64,000 bases of DNA from Aureivirga sp. CE67 (GTDB lineage: Bacteria; Bacteroidota; Bacteroidia; Flavobacteriales; Flavobacteriaceae), in NCBI RefSeq assembly GCF_015767245.1, contig NZ_JADOTV010000012.1, positions 62,001 through 126,000 of the forward strand. The letters run 5' to 3'. The translations under genes and the position numbers were made by a program. Shown piece after piece: positions 35,465 to 45,371 of the stretch. Each line of letters begins with the position of its first letter. Position 1 is the first letter of the stretch. A model generated the notes under the pieces. The model was not told where the DNA came from, searched no databases, and saw nothing but the letters and a program-made list of their open reading frames with translations.

Positions 35465-37375
35465 TTATTTGACTAATTCAAAATTGTTTTGCGAAGATAA
35501 TCGAATTAATTTTTTTTCAAGAAGAATATTTAAAGCATAAAGTGTGTTTTCTTGACCAAAACCAAAATGCGCAATAATTTCTCTTGAAGTCGCTTTTTCT
35601 TTTGTTTTTAAATAGCTCAAAATACTTTTGCAAAAGCTCTGGAAATCTACTTTTTTACTTTTCGATTTTTTAGAAATACAAACATCACAAATTCCACAAT
35701 CTGCATCTGATTTTTCAGAGAAATAAGCCAAAATTTGCTTACTTCTACAAATATCATCTTCTTCAATCAAGGAAACAAAATTGTCGATTTTATGCTTTTT
35801 TAATTTATTTTGTTGTTCTATGGTTTTCGAAATCCTATTTATCGTTCGATCATCTTCTCGTGGAACTAAAAACTGAAGTTCTGCTTTGTTCGAAGATTGT
35901 CGATATTCTAAAATTTCTTCTTGTTGTAATTCTTCCAAATATTGAATAATCACTCTTTTAGAAAGATGTAATTTTTTACTTAAAACACTTTCATCAATTG
36001 GAACAAAATTTTCAAACAAACCTCCATAATTTCGAATCAAAATTTTCAGCAGATGACTTTTTAAAGTATCTCGTTCAATATATCGAATTGCATAATTACT
36101 CGGAACTAAAACCTGTAGCGAAGATTTTTTATTAAAATTTCTATCAATTGCAATGATATTTTCTCTTTCTAAATAATTAAAAGCATTGAAAGCTTTTTGA
36201 GGCGAAAAATTATAAGTAGTACAAAATTCTTGTAAATCAAAAAGAAAAGTTTCTTCAGGAATTTCTCCATTTGAAATACGAAAATATTGATTCAACTGTT
36301 TATAAATACTTTTTACAAAAGAAACAGAAGCTTCGTTTTTCTCATTTTTAGTTCTAAGCTGGTATAAATCTTCCTCATTATATAAAACTGCCGAAAATGC
36401 TTTTCCCAAATCACGACCAGCTCTTCCAGCTTCTTGCACATAATTTTCGATAGAATTTGGCAGCGTATAATGAATTACTACACGAACATTTGCTTTGTCA
36501 ATTCCCATTCCGAAAGCATTGGTAGCAATAATCGTAGAAGTTTTTTCTTCAAACCAATTTTCAAAAGTTTTGTCTTTTTCTTCCTGCGTCAATCCTGCAT
36601 GGAAAAAAGAAGTAGAAAATCCTCTTTGATTTAGATAATTACTCAATTTCTCCGTTCCCATTCGATTATTGGTATAAATAATCACAGGTTTATTTCGAAA
36701 TTTCTGTAAAATCTGTTCAATTCTCGAAATTTTATCTTCTGTTTTAAAAAACTGATATGCTAAATTTTTCTTGTAAAAGGATTTTTTGAAAAAAGTAAAA
36801 TCTTTAAATTCTAGATTTTTAGCAATGTCTTTTAAAACTTGATTTGTAGCCGTAGCAGTCAATGCAACAATTGGAATATTCGGTTGAATTTCTCGAATTT
36901 TTTTAATCTGCAAATAAGAAGGTCTAAAATCATGTCCCCATTCCGAAATACAATGCGCTTCATCAATTGCCACAAAAGAAATTGGTAATTCTTTTAGTTT
37001 TTCTTGAATCAAACTAGATTGTAATCTTTCTGGAGAAATATAGAGAAATTTATATTTTCCAAACTTCAAATTATCAAAAGTTCGGACAATATCATTCTGC
37101 GTCATTTTTGGTAAAAATGACAAAGCTCGAATATTTCTTTTTTCTAATTGTTGGATTTGATCTTTGATCAGAGCGAGTAGGGGAGAGATAACAACGCAAA
37201 TTCCTTCAGAAAGCAAAGCTGGAACTTGGTAACAAATGGATTTTCCTCCTCCGGTAGGTAAAAGTGCAATCGTATCTTTTTTGTCAAGAATCGATTGAAT
37301 TATTTCCTCTTGACCTTCTTTAAAAGAATTATACTTCCAATACTTTTGTAGAATGTCAAGAGGAGATTGTTGCAT
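35465..37375 (-). CDS. recQ: RecQ family ATP-dependent DNA helicase
   Basis: A 636-residue 3'-5' DNA helicase. Walker A TGGGKS is at 41-46, DEAHCISEWGHDFRP near 137-151, motif III ATATA near 165, motif VI QEAGRAGRDL near 312, and a zinc site of RQC type (CRSKQ...CGICDVC near 540-562). The C-terminal HRDC domain is replaced by a short winged-helix-like tail (about 575-636). It acts in homologous recombination and fork repair. It begins 3 bp downstream of the AAA ATPase gene. Confidence 0.95.
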   Translation of the reverse strand: MQQSPLDILQKYWKYNSFKEGQEEIIQSILDKKDTIALLPTGGGKSICYQVPALLSEGICVVISPLLALIKDQIQQLEKRNIRALSFLPKMTQNDIVRTFDNLKFGKYKFLYISPERLQSSLIQEKLKELPISFVAIDEAHCISEWGHDFRPSYLQIKKIREIQPNIPIVALTATATNQVLKDIAKNLEFKDFTFFKKSFYKKNLAYQFFKTEDKISRIEQILQKFRNKPVIIYTNNRMGTEKLSNYLNQRGFSTSFFHAGLTQEEKDKTFENWFEEKTSTIIATNAFGMGIDKANVRVVIHYTLPNSIENYVQEAGRAGRDLGKAFSAVLYNEEDLYQLRTKNEKNEASVSFVKSIYKQLNQYFRISNGEIPEETFLFDLQEFCTTYNFSPQKAFNAFNYLERENIIAIDRNFNKKSSLQVLVPSNYAIRYIERDTLKSHLLKILIRNYGGLFENFVPIDESVLSKKLHLSKRVIIQYLEELQQEEILEYRQSSNKAELQFLVPREDDRTINRISKTIEQQNKLKKHKIDNFVSLIEEDDICRSKQILAYFSEKSDADCGICDVCISKKSKSKKVDFQSFCKSILSYLKTKEKATSREIIAHFGFGQENTLYALNILLEKKLIRLSSQNNFELVK

Positions 37376-37378
37376 TTT

Positions 37379-37912
37379 TTAGTTTATATTTTTTAGAATA
37401 AATTCTGTTCTTTCTTCAATATTTCCAAAAGGAACTTCTACAATTTTATAACCTAGCTCTTCGTAAGCTCTTTTCAAATGGTTATGAATTGCTAATAATT
37501 GCTCAAAAGACTCGTATCTTTCATTATCAGTGATGTAGATTTTTTCCCAAGGTGGCATTAAAAATACTTGATCGTATTTATATTTCAAACTACTTTCTTT
37601 ATAAATTTCTGGATAGTCGATGCTGATGTAGTTCATGTAAGCGTGAACATCTGGAATTCCTCTGTCGAAAAACACTACAGAATTATCTGAGTTTTCTGCA
37701 TCTATATATTGTTGGATTCTTCCTTCTAATAACATTTTACTGAAAAGTAGCGGATCTGTTAAAAATAACTGATCAATACCTTCCTCTTGTGCTTTCCTTG
37801 TAACTTCTCTCGAAATCTCTGGCATACACAAATATTCTCTACGAATCAACTCATTTAAAACAGTTGATTTTCCCGTTCCTGGACCACCGATGATTAATAC
37901 CTTCTTTTGCAT
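37379..37912 (-). CDS. AAA-28-type P-loop ATPase
   Basis: A 177-residue P-loop protein with GGPGTGKST at residues 9-17, VVFFDRGIPDVHAY near 76 (Walker B) and a closing helix; the layout fits AAA_28/NadR-like kinases or ATPases (PF13521). The substrate is unknown. I take the ATG at 37912; a TTG six bases upstream would only add two residues. Three bases separate its stop from recQ's ATG, so both are coexpressed. The upstream 464 bp hold no gene. Confidence 0.8.
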   Translation of the reverse strand: MQKKVLIIGGPGTGKSTVLNELIRREYLCMPEISREVTRKAQEEGIDQLFLTDPLLFSKMLLEGRIQQYIDAENSDNSVVFFDRGIPDVHAYMNYISIDYPEIYKESSLKYKYDQVFLMPPWEKIYITDNERYESFEQLLAIHNHLKRAYEELGYKIVEVPFGNIEERTEFILKNIN

Positions 37913-38376
37913 GTGCAAAAATAGTATATTAGTTGAATTTAGAAAGTTAAAAGCTTAAAAAAGATAGATTGCTTCAGGGTTTTGGTCGGTTTTGATGATT
38001 TTTAAAAATAAATATTTGACATGAATTAATTGTAGTAATGTTATTTTTAATTTCATTTATTTTTATTTAAATATATTTTTAATGTTAAATAATTAAGAAA
38101 AATATAAAATAAAAAATCAATAAAATGAGTGTTTTTTAAGGTGAAATTTGTTTGAAATTAAGCTGAAAAATGTCCAATTTAGAACAGAAAATCAATTTTA
38201 TTCATTGAAAAATTTACAGAAAAAAGCAGATAAAATGATTTTAATGGAAAAAAATGTCTCAAAAAATAGTTTTAAAAAAGCTTTTAAATAAAAATTTCCA
38301 AAACGAAAAAGAGAATTCATTTTGGAAATTTATTAGATTTTATCAGGCTTACTCTGAGTATTCCCGAATTTAGAAA
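37913..38376. other. 464-bp very AT-rich gene-free region
   Basis: Extremely AT-rich, with long A/T runs and no ORF. It should hold the promoter of the AAA/recQ operon and the terminator of the propeller-protein gene. No repeat beyond the terminator hairpin at 38292-38331 is apparent. Confidence 0.5.
38292..38331 (-). terminator. terminator of the propeller-protein gene
   Basis: AAATTTCCAAAA (38292-38303) and TTTTGGAAATTT (38320-38331) form a perfect 12-bp stem with a 16-nt loop and a following T-rich stretch on the minus strand. Confidence 0.7.
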
Positions 38377-41300
38377 TTAAATACTGTTTTCATCCCAGCG
38401 CCAAGGCCAAGAATATTTATTTAAATAGTTATAGTTTATAAATAAATCTAATGCTTTTTTATTTTTAAAATCGGTTTTAATTTCATTTTGATTTGTGATT
38501 TCTACACTGAAAATTTTGCTTTTTTCTTCTTCTGAAAACTCTTTGTTATGATCAATTGTTTTCATGTAATCAAGATTGCTCAATCGGAAAGTCTTTTTGT
38601 TACGAGATGAAATTGAAAAATACTCATTTTCTTTTTCTTCTAGGTTTTGAAAAACTGAAACAGCTTCTTCAGAAATTGGAAAATAAGTTCCACTTTCTAA
38701 AGGATTTTCAGAATAGTTTTTGTTGAAAATATCTATAGTTTGTAAAAAGCTTTGATTGAAATATCTTTTCGTTTTCTTTGAGAAAAGATTTTGAAAAACA
38801 ATAATATCATTATTTCCATCAATTGGATTTGCGATGATTTCCCCATTTTGAGTAAGTTCAACATTGTTGAAGTTAGAAGAGAAATCCCAATGTGTTATTG
38901 GTTTAAACTTTCCATCTTGATATTGATAAATGATACTTCCATTTTTTTCATTTAACATAAACATATTAGAATCCAAAGACCAGAAGAAATTAAAACTTCC
39001 AAAACGATCATAATCCAATTCTAAATCTAGTCCTTCTGCATTTGGAAGTACTTGAGCAGTTACACATTCATTGTTTTTCCAATAAGAAATAATTCTTTTT
39101 TTATGAAAACAAAATACATCCTCATTGTGTGGATTTACAAACAATAGTCTCGCACTTTTATTTTCATAACTGAAAACTTTTTCCAACTCTGGATAAACTT
39201 CTAAATCTATCAAATAATCTGTGATATACTCTTTATTACTATCATATGGAATGTTCAAATAAAATCCATGAGCCTGTGCTAGTTTATTCGATTTATTTAA
39301 AACAAAAGACCTTGGATTTATCTCATATGCTTTTTCGTCCGAATCTACTTCTTCCAATGTTTCAGCGTCATAAACATAAAGATAACTATGGAAAAGTGTT
39401 TCTCTATATTGATAATCGTCTAAGCGAATGAAAAAATATTTGTCATTTCCAGCCCATTCTGGATTCAGAAAAGTGTAAGATTTTACATTATGTGGCGTGT
39501 CAAATTCTTCTATTTTATAGTTTTGTAAATCAGATGCATCTAAGTGAATGATCTTTGCTTTTTCACATTTTTGATTAAACAAAACAATTTTAGTTCCATC
39601 CGAATTTATATCCCAATAAGGTGTGTTTTCTCCTTTTATTTCAATACTATTTTCTCCAAAATTTTTAAGAGGAATAATCCAAAGAGAACTGTCTACAGCA
39701 ACTGTAAAATAATCGCTATTTGGACTCCATTTCAGATAATAATTTTCAGCATAAGAAGAATCTGTATTTCCATTTAATTGAATTGCATCGATAAATCCTC
39801 CAGTTTCATTTTCCCAAAGTTTTAAGCAAGTTTCTCCATCTTCTATTTTTGAAAAATAGATATTTAAAGAAACTGTATATTTTCCATCAGGACTCAAATA
39901 TTTAAAATTTTGATAATCCTTCTTTTCCATCACAGTGAATGGTGTTTTTAAAACCAATTTATCTTTCAATTTATTGGTGATTTGATGATGTAAATCTGTG
40001 ATTCCTTCTTTTTCTTCTAAATCAAAAAGATATGTTCTAAGTTCCTCAAAGTTCGTTTCAAAATCATAGTTTTCCCAAGAATCTGGTAGTTGAAATACTG
40101 TTTTTTTCTTTGGTAAAATAGCTTCTTTGAAAGAAATATTTTTATGTAATCTTTTTAAATATTCTTTTTCTAGAGCTTCTTTTTCTTTTTGTTTGATTGT
40201 TTCAGAATCTACTTCTTCTGTTTCTGTAATTTCTTTTACTAAATAATCAGAAGAAATCCTAGATGCTAAAGAGAATGAATAAATTCCATGATCCTTTTCA
40301 TTGATAAATACGATGTTTTCATCTTTTGTATAAAAAGGAGCTTTTATTTTTATAATTTCTGAAGTTAAATTTTCATGACTAAGTTTTTCTTCTTTAAAAT
40401 CTATAGTTATAATTTTTCCAGAATTTAGAATTATTTCAAAAATATCTTCTTTTGGAGTAGGGTAGAAACCAACAGAATTTTCATAATTTGGATGTTCATA
40501 TTCGAATTTTTTAACCAAAGTACCATCAAGATTGTACTTTGAAAAAATATAATTGAAAGAATAGCGTTTTTTTCCTCTGATAGTTTCTTCAGTGATAATA
40601 TAAATATGATTTTCATGAACCATATAGTCTATCAAATTATGTAGTCTAATTTCCATCATAAACCATTCCGATAATTTTGTAGTTTTTTCATCAAATTGGC
40701 AGAATATGAAATTATTATCATCAATTTGTTTCAGAATTTCAAATTTAGATCTTTGAAAAAGAGGGTTTTTAATAATAAAATTACCTTTTGCAATTTCTCT
40801 TTGTTCCATTCCAAAAACATCACTGTAAATCAATTGTTCGTCGGTTCCTTGTAATATTTGATTTTTTTGAGTGATAAAAGTATTGAAGCGAAAAGGAGGA
40901 AGAGCAGATTCTATTTCAATTTTATTTTCAACATTTAGATAATAAATTTTCTGATTATTAATCAATAAAACATGATCTCCAAAAGCATCGAAAATAGTAC
41001 CATATAAACTAGTAAGATTTTCTTTTAGTTCTAATTTTGAATTATTTTTGATGTTGATAAATTTGTCATTTTTATTATTAAGGATAATATTGTTTTTGTG
41101 ACAAAATAGATAAGAAGTCTTTTTAAATGTTTCTATAAAATAATTATTAGGAGTCCTGAAATCAGAATATTTTTCTGCAAAAGTAGGATAATCATGTTTT
41201 TGAACGTAAAAAATCTCTTTATTGTATTTGTCAAAAATATTTGGGATTTCTGTTAGATGACAAGTGTAAAAAGCATCTTCAAAAATAATAGAAACAGAAT

Positions 41301-42300
41301 TATCAATTAAAAAATAAATGCGAGTATTCTTAGGAATTTGATAAGAATCAATTGTATTTTTATGAGAGCCATCAGAATTATTCAAATCGTATCTTCGAAC
41401 TCTTAATTTGTATTTATCATATTCCTGATATTGCTGAAATATGTTTATAGTATCTTCATTGTTATTCCAGTGATAATCTTCTAATGCTGTATAAGAATCA
41501 AAATAATCAATTTCTACAGATTTTATTTCTTTAAAATTTTCGAGATTTAAAATATTAAACTCACCATTATTTCTCATAAAAGTAAGTTTATCTCCATAAA
41601 TTTTAAAATCAATTCCATATTTTGTTGTTTCTAAATAGTAGAATTCATTTTTTAAAATATTATAAATCCAAATAACATTATTTTGAGATTTATTCTTGAA
41701 AATATAAATAACATGAATTTTATCTTCTAAAAAGTAGCAGTTTTTTAATTTTTTATCCTCATGAGGAAGAAGAAATTTTTTTATAGCTTCAGAACAATCT
41801 TCTTCAGGTTTAAAATCAGGGTGAATTGTTGGTTTTTCATTATGCAAAAATGTTAGATTTTCTCCTGAATATTTATCAAAGGAAATCCAGCCTTTTGAAG
41901 TAGATAAAACTAATTTTCCGTCAATTTCTGTAATAGCTTTAGTTTTATCAAAATTACTTAAGAAATGAGATTTATCATCATGTCGAATCGTGTATTTGTT
42001 TTTAATCAGAACTTCATTATTTTCAAAATTAAAAAGACAAAAATCTAATATAAATTGATCTTTATAATCATCTAATTCATATGCAATATATTCATTTGGA
42101 ACATTAGTTTTAAAAATTCCACTTATCTCCATGAAAGGGTCTAGTTTACAAAGTAATTTATCTTCCAAAGATTTGATGTATAAGACTTTATTTGTTACAA
42201 GAAATAGCAATTCATTTTCAGAGTCAAAGAATTGAATTGGAGTGTCGATTCTACAATGGATATAAGATTCATTTGGTTCTAATAAAGTAGTTTTTTTCAT
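38377..42300 (-). CDS. very large beta-propeller-like protein, unknown
   Basis: A 1307-residue protein without signal peptide, so probably cytoplasmic. It consists of many short beta-repeat blocks of WD40/propeller type, for example YLKWSPNSDYFTVAVDSSLWIIPL near 860 and KYLSPDGKYTVSLNIYF near 810, split by a helical linker with acidic heptads (EKEALEKEYLKRLHKN near 710). It looks like two or more propellers. The ATG at 42300 is preferred to a TTG four codons upstream. It leads a minus-strand block of unknown small proteins. A role as a scaffold is an inference; no enzymatic motif is visible. Confidence 0.7.
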   Translation of the reverse strand: MKKTTLLEPNESYIHCRIDTPIQFFDSENELLFLVTNKVLYIKSLEDKLLCKLDPFMEISGIFKTNVPNEYIAYELDDYKDQFILDFCLFNFENNEVLIKNKYTIRHDDKSHFLSNFDKTKAITEIDGKLVLSTSKGWISFDKYSGENLTFLHNEKPTIHPDFKPEEDCSEAIKKFLLPHEDKKLKNCYFLEDKIHVIYIFKNKSQNNVIWIYNILKNEFYYLETTKYGIDFKIYGDKLTFMRNNGEFNILNLENFKEIKSVEIDYFDSYTALEDYHWNNNEDTINIFQQYQEYDKYKLRVRRYDLNNSDGSHKNTIDSYQIPKNTRIYFLIDNSVSIIFEDAFYTCHLTEIPNIFDKYNKEIFYVQKHDYPTFAEKYSDFRTPNNYFIETFKKTSYLFCHKNNIILNNKNDKFINIKNNSKLELKENLTSLYGTIFDAFGDHVLLINNQKIYYLNVENKIEIESALPPFRFNTFITQKNQILQGTDEQLIYSDVFGMEQREIAKGNFIIKNPLFQRSKFEILKQIDDNNFIFCQFDEKTTKLSEWFMMEIRLHNLIDYMVHENHIYIITEETIRGKKRYSFNYIFSKYNLDGTLVKKFEYEHPNYENSVGFYPTPKEDIFEIILNSGKIITIDFKEEKLSHENLTSEIIKIKAPFYTKDENIVFINEKDHGIYSFSLASRISSDYLVKEITETEEVDSETIKQKEKEALEKEYLKRLHKNISFKEAILPKKKTVFQLPDSWENYDFETNFEELRTYLFDLEEKEGITDLHHQITNKLKDKLVLKTPFTVMEKKDYQNFKYLSPDGKYTVSLNIYFSKIEDGETCLKLWENETGGFIDAIQLNGNTDSSYAENYYLKWSPNSDYFTVAVDSSLWIIPLKNFGENSIEIKGENTPYWDINSDGTKIVLFNQKCEKAKIIHLDASDLQNYKIEEFDTPHNVKSYTFLNPEWAGNDKYFFIRLDDYQYRETLFHSYLYVYDAETLEEVDSDEKAYEINPRSFVLNKSNKLAQAHGFYLNIPYDSNKEYITDYLIDLEVYPELEKVFSYENKSARLLFVNPHNEDVFCFHKKRIISYWKNNECVTAQVLPNAEGLDLELDYDRFGSFNFFWSLDSNMFMLNEKNGSIIYQYQDGKFKPITHWDFSSNFNNVELTQNGEIIANPIDGNNDIIVFQNLFSKKTKRYFNQSFLQTIDIFNKNYSENPLESGTYFPISEEAVSVFQNLEEKENEYFSISSRNKKTFRLSNLDYMKTIDHNKEFSEEEKSKIFSVEITNQNEIKTDFKNKKALDLFINYNYLNKYSWPWRWDENSI

Positions 42301-42480
42301 AATTGTTAACAAATTTTATTTTAGATATAATGTTTTTATTAAAAGTCTAATTTAAGAATTGAATTTGTTTTTGACTTGTTTCTGAAATAGATAATTTTAA
42401 ATATTGAAATAAAAATTAGATTATCGAATTTACTAGATGATTTCTTGTTTTCGGTATTTAATAATTAATTGTTCAGTGGT

Positions 42481-43305
42481 TTAAATTTTCATTTCCATTT
42501 CAAATTGATCTACAATAGTTTTAAAATTATTTTTTTCAATAAATTGAATTTTCTCTTCATATTGTTCTTCAATATTGATCAATTTTATAGGATTTATTTT
42601 TGAATTTATTCCATAAAATAATCTTTCATAAATCTTATTTATAGAATTATTTTCTATAATTTGAAATTGAGAAATGTTTCCAAAAGAATTGATGATAAAA
42701 TAAGATTCGATTTTGTCTTTATTTTGAATATAAAAATACTTAGATTCCCCACTTGTGATAGAATTCTTGTGATTATCCCAAGAATGAATTTCATTAGGAT
42801 AATTCCAGTTAAAATTTTCTTTTTCAACAGATTTAATTTCAAAATCTAAGGATGAAACCTCTATGTTTTCAAAATCAGAAATATAACATTTGTATTTTTT
42901 ACAAATTTCAAAACCAACTTTTTGATACACATGAATTGCATTTTGATTTTCTCTTATAACTTCTAATTTCAATAAAGTAAAATCATTTTCTTTCAAATGT
43001 TTTAAAGCGAAATCATAAATTTTACTAGTAATTTTTTGCCCTCGATAATTTGGAATTACTCCAGTTCCTGTATTGAAAGCAACTTTTTCTCCATCACGAA
43101 AATCAATTCCATGAATAATTAATCCAACTAATTTTTCTTCATCAAACATTCCATAAGAAAATCGAAAATCCACTTTGGCAGCTTTCCAACGAATTTTATA
43201 ATAATCAGAATCTTGTGGCATTTTTACATAATAATCAGAAAAAGATTCTAAAAAACAATTTAATATAACTTCAAATGGTATGTTTTCTAAGGTTTTTATT
43301 TTCAT
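42481..43305 (-). CDS. GNAT family N-acetyltransferase with C-terminal domain
   Basis: A 274-residue protein. Residues about 60-145 are a GNAT core: the acetyl-CoA loop TGTGVIPNYRGQKITSKIYDF, then ENQNAIHVYQKVGFEICKKY. A second domain (about 150-274), mainly alpha/beta, follows; two-domain members of this type include MccE-like and mycothiol-synthase-like forms. Substrate unknown. It lies 180 bp upstream of the propeller gene, on the same strand, and may be cotranscribed. Confidence 0.85.
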   Translation of the reverse strand: MKIKTLENIPFEVILNCFLESFSDYYVKMPQDSDYYKIRWKAAKVDFRFSYGMFDEEKLVGLIIHGIDFRDGEKVAFNTGTGVIPNYRGQKITSKIYDFALKHLKENDFTLLKLEVIRENQNAIHVYQKVGFEICKKYKCYISDFENIEVSSLDFEIKSVEKENFNWNYPNEIHSWDNHKNSITSGESKYFYIQNKDKIESYFIINSFGNISQFQIIENNSINKIYERLFYGINSKINPIKLINIEEQYEEKIQFIEKNNFKTIVDQFEMEMKI

Positions 43306-43614
43306 TTTTTAAATAGATTTAATTTTTCTCCCTTGAATTTTCTCCAAAAGATAGAAATAAAACATTAATAGAATAAATATTTTATATAACACTTGAAATC
43401 AAAAGGGAAATAGATATTATAGAAATGAAGATATAAATAGGATGAAAATAAATATTATGAAAACCAAAGAAATAAAATTGAAGTAGGAACTAAGAGAGAA
43501 ATAATTAGTCTTAAGAAACTATTTAATAAAATAAAAAGTACATTAACTATTTTCAGAATAAGAGATTTTGGGTCGAAAATAGTTGAATGTACTCTTTAAT
43601 TACTAACTCAATTG
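43306..43614. other. 309-bp gene-free region
   Basis: AT-rich; contains the terminator hairpin at 43537-43593 and otherwise no ORF or repeat I can support. Confidence 0.5.
43537..43593 (-). terminator. long hairpin terminator of the 124/138-aa operon
   Basis: AGTACATTAACTATTTTC (43537-43554) pairs with GAAAATAGTTGAATGTACT (43575-43593) with a single bulge; the loop is 20 nt and a T-rich stretch follows on the minus strand. It lies 22 bp downstream of the stop at 43615. Confidence 0.7.
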
Positions 43615-43989
43615 CTACCATCTTGGCTCATCATGATGCCAACCTGGAGCTTCAAACTCTGTCTTTAGAGAATCAATATATTCAGTTGGATACTGAATAG
43701 CATTTTCAAAAACTGGAAGTTTTACAACAACATCTATATTTTCTGAATCCAGTTTTTTAATTTCATTATCAAAATTATGAATCCAATCTTCTGCAAAGAA
43801 TAATAAATTCATCAATTTTTCTCTATCCACATCCTGAGAATAATGAAAATTATATTCAATAATTTCAATCAGTTTTTTATACGCTTTTTTTAATCGCATT
43901 CCCTGAAAAATCTTCTGATTTGATTCAAAATGAGAAGCAGCCATTTCACATCTTTCCAGCGCGATAATAAGGTGTTTTACTTCGTACAT
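43615..43989 (-). CDS. hypothetical protein, 124 aa
   Basis: Unrecognised 124-residue soluble and mainly helical protein (three or four amphipathic helices, residues about 1-75), ending in an unusual GWHHDEPRW tail with two His, one Asp and one Glu close together, which could bind metal. It starts 3 bp after the 138-aa gene's stop and the two clearly form one transcript. Confidence 0.6.
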   Translation of the reverse strand: MYEVKHLIIALERCEMAASHFESNQKIFQGMRLKKAYKKLIEIIEYNFHYSQDVDREKLMNLLFFAEDWIHNFDNEIKKLDSENIDVVVKLPVFENAIQYPTEYIDSLKTEFEAPGWHHDEPRW

Positions 43990-43992
43990 AGT

Positions 43993-44409
43993 TTATCTTC
44001 TAACTTTTTTACAAAAAACCTGCTCCATATAATATTTATACATAAAAAATGGATCTAAGTTTTTCTGAAACATTTTAGGATATACAGCTTTCCAAAGGTC
44101 ATCTTCTAGAAAACGAACCAAAATTTTCGTTTCTTCTGGCGTTTGATGAATAATTACTGGAGTGAACGAATCATTTCCAACAACTTCATCTGTAGTGTAT
44201 TGATATTTAATTTCTGTCATATCTTTGAAAATAACTTCTTTTTTGTATCGATAAACTTTACAATTCAATGTATCTTCAATATCTCGAAATTCAATCAAAA
44301 CATCGCCTTCTGACTTTTCTCCAATGGAAAGAATTTTTACTGTAAAAGGAACCGAACCTTCATTTCCAACATATTGATGGACGTTCATTCCTAGTTTTGG
44401 TTTTGCCAT
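43993..44409 (-). CDS. hypothetical protein, 138 aa
   Basis: Unrecognised 138-residue soluble protein. The first 60 residues look like a small beta-barrel (TVKILSIGEKSEGDVLIEF), the rest alpha/beta with a C-terminal basic helix (YKYYMEQVFCKKVRR). Its upstream region contains an inverted repeat with a CCCCC loop. Cotranscribed with the 124-aa gene. Confidence 0.6.
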   Translation of the reverse strand: MAKPKLGMNVHQYVGNEGSVPFTVKILSIGEKSEGDVLIEFRDIEDTLNCKVYRYKKEVIFKDMTEIKYQYTTDEVVGNDSFTPVIIHQTPEETKILVRFLEDDLWKAVYPKMFQKNLDPFFMYKYYMEQVFCKKVRR

Positions 44410-44460
44410 AGTTTTAAAAAAAGAGAAAGTTTGAAAAATATAGATAAATCTTGATTTCGA

Positions 44461-44484
44461 ATTTTATAACCCCCATTATAAAAT
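44461..44484. promoter_or_regulatory. palindrome with CCCCC centre upstream of the 138-aa gene
   Basis: ATTTTATAA (44461-44469), CCCCCA, TTATAAAAT (44476-44484): a perfect 9-bp inverted repeat about 50 bp upstream of the ATG at 44409. On the minus strand the centre reads TGGGGG. Candidate regulator site. Confidence 0.4.
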
Positions 44485-44582
44485 ATGAACAAAGTAATTT
44501 TTACTATTTAGCTTTTCGAGTTTTGTTTCTCAACTCAAATAAATATTTTTCATTTTTCAAACTTCTCTTCGGAATTTAGATT

Positions 44583-44743
44583 AGAGCTTAATTATATTTG
44601 TGTCAGATTTATTTTGTAGCTTATTAAATTGCTATTTTGAAGGCTTTTTTGGAGTGCATAGCATAGCTATGGACGAGAAAAAAGACAAAAAAGAGCTTTT
44701 AAGAAACGAACAAAATATTTTGATATAAATTTAAATAAGCTCT
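44583..44743. repeat. 161-bp near-palindromic element, MITE-like
   Basis: Terminal inverted repeats AGAGCTTA (44583-44590) / TAAGCTCT (44736-44743) extend inwards with many matches: GAGCTTAATTATATTTGTGTCA on the left against GAGCTTATTTAAATTTATATCA on the right, read as 20-base halves. The centre CATAGC-ATA-GCTATG lies at 44657-44671, exactly at the midpoint. The whole would fold into one long hairpin. No coding content. Confidence 0.7.
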
Positions 44744-44781
44744 CCTTATTATAAGCAACATTTTAAAATGTCAAAAAAAGA

Positions 44782-45192
44782 TTATAGAGCCCCCTCGATA
44801 AGTTCTTTTAAATAATAAACTCTGTCTTCCACATTACCAATATTAGTTGTAGTTTCATGATCTAAAGTCAAAATCCCATCTTCAAATTTTGCCCAATCTC
44901 TTGCTGACCAAATATCGTTTTCATTTTTGATAACAATCTTTTTCAACACCTCTTGCATAGCTTCTTTCCCCATATCATCTTGGCAAATATCTTTGAAAGT
45001 TTCAATTTGTGGTTGGAAATAAATAGCAGGAATTGCTTCATCATATAAATCTACATTTCCGTCTTTTGCTAATGTTTCCCACTCAACTTCTACAGGAACA
45101 TCAAATCCTAAAGTGTCAATTAATTCCGATTTTAAAGTTTCGAAGTTGTTTTCTTGAAAGTTTTTTATTGCTCTTTTTTCTTTAAGTCCCAT
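44782..45192 (-). CDS. hypothetical acidic protein, 136 aa
   Basis: Unrecognised 136-residue acidic soluble protein, alpha/beta, with conserved-looking DVPVEVEWETLA (about 31-42) and IWSARDWAKFEDGILTL (about 93-109). No signal peptide. It is the only gene between the near-palindromic element and the two-component system. The upstream region has GGGGGTAATTT on the opposite strand. Confidence 0.6.
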   Translation of the reverse strand: MGLKEKRAIKNFQENNFETLKSELIDTLGFDVPVEVEWETLAKDGNVDLYDEAIPAIYFQPQIETFKDICQDDMGKEAMQEVLKKIVIKNENDIWSARDWAKFEDGILTLDHETTTNIGNVEDRVYYLKELIEGAL

Positions 45193-45313
45193 AATTGTTA
45201 TGTTTTTTTAGTTTTTGTTGATTACAAAATTCCTAAACAATCAGGAAGATAAAAACACAAGAAATTGGGTTATTTTTCACCCTGTTTTCAGGGGGTAATT
45301 TTTTGAATAAAAA

Positions 45314-45340
45314 AAGCTATTTCAAAAATAGAAATAGCTT
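45314..45340 (-). terminator. terminator of the two-component operon
   Basis: AAGCTATTTC (45314-45323) pairs with GAAATAGCTT (45331-45340); the minus-strand tail is T-rich (TTTTTTATTC). Confidence 0.85.
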
Positions 45341-45371
45341 GTTGTGATTTTTTTACTTGAATATTAAGTTA

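Larger units (their letters stand above)
44410..44781. other. 372-bp gene-free region
   Basis: Holds the palindrome at 44461-44484 and the 161-bp near-palindromic element at 44583-44743; no ORF. Confidence 0.6.
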
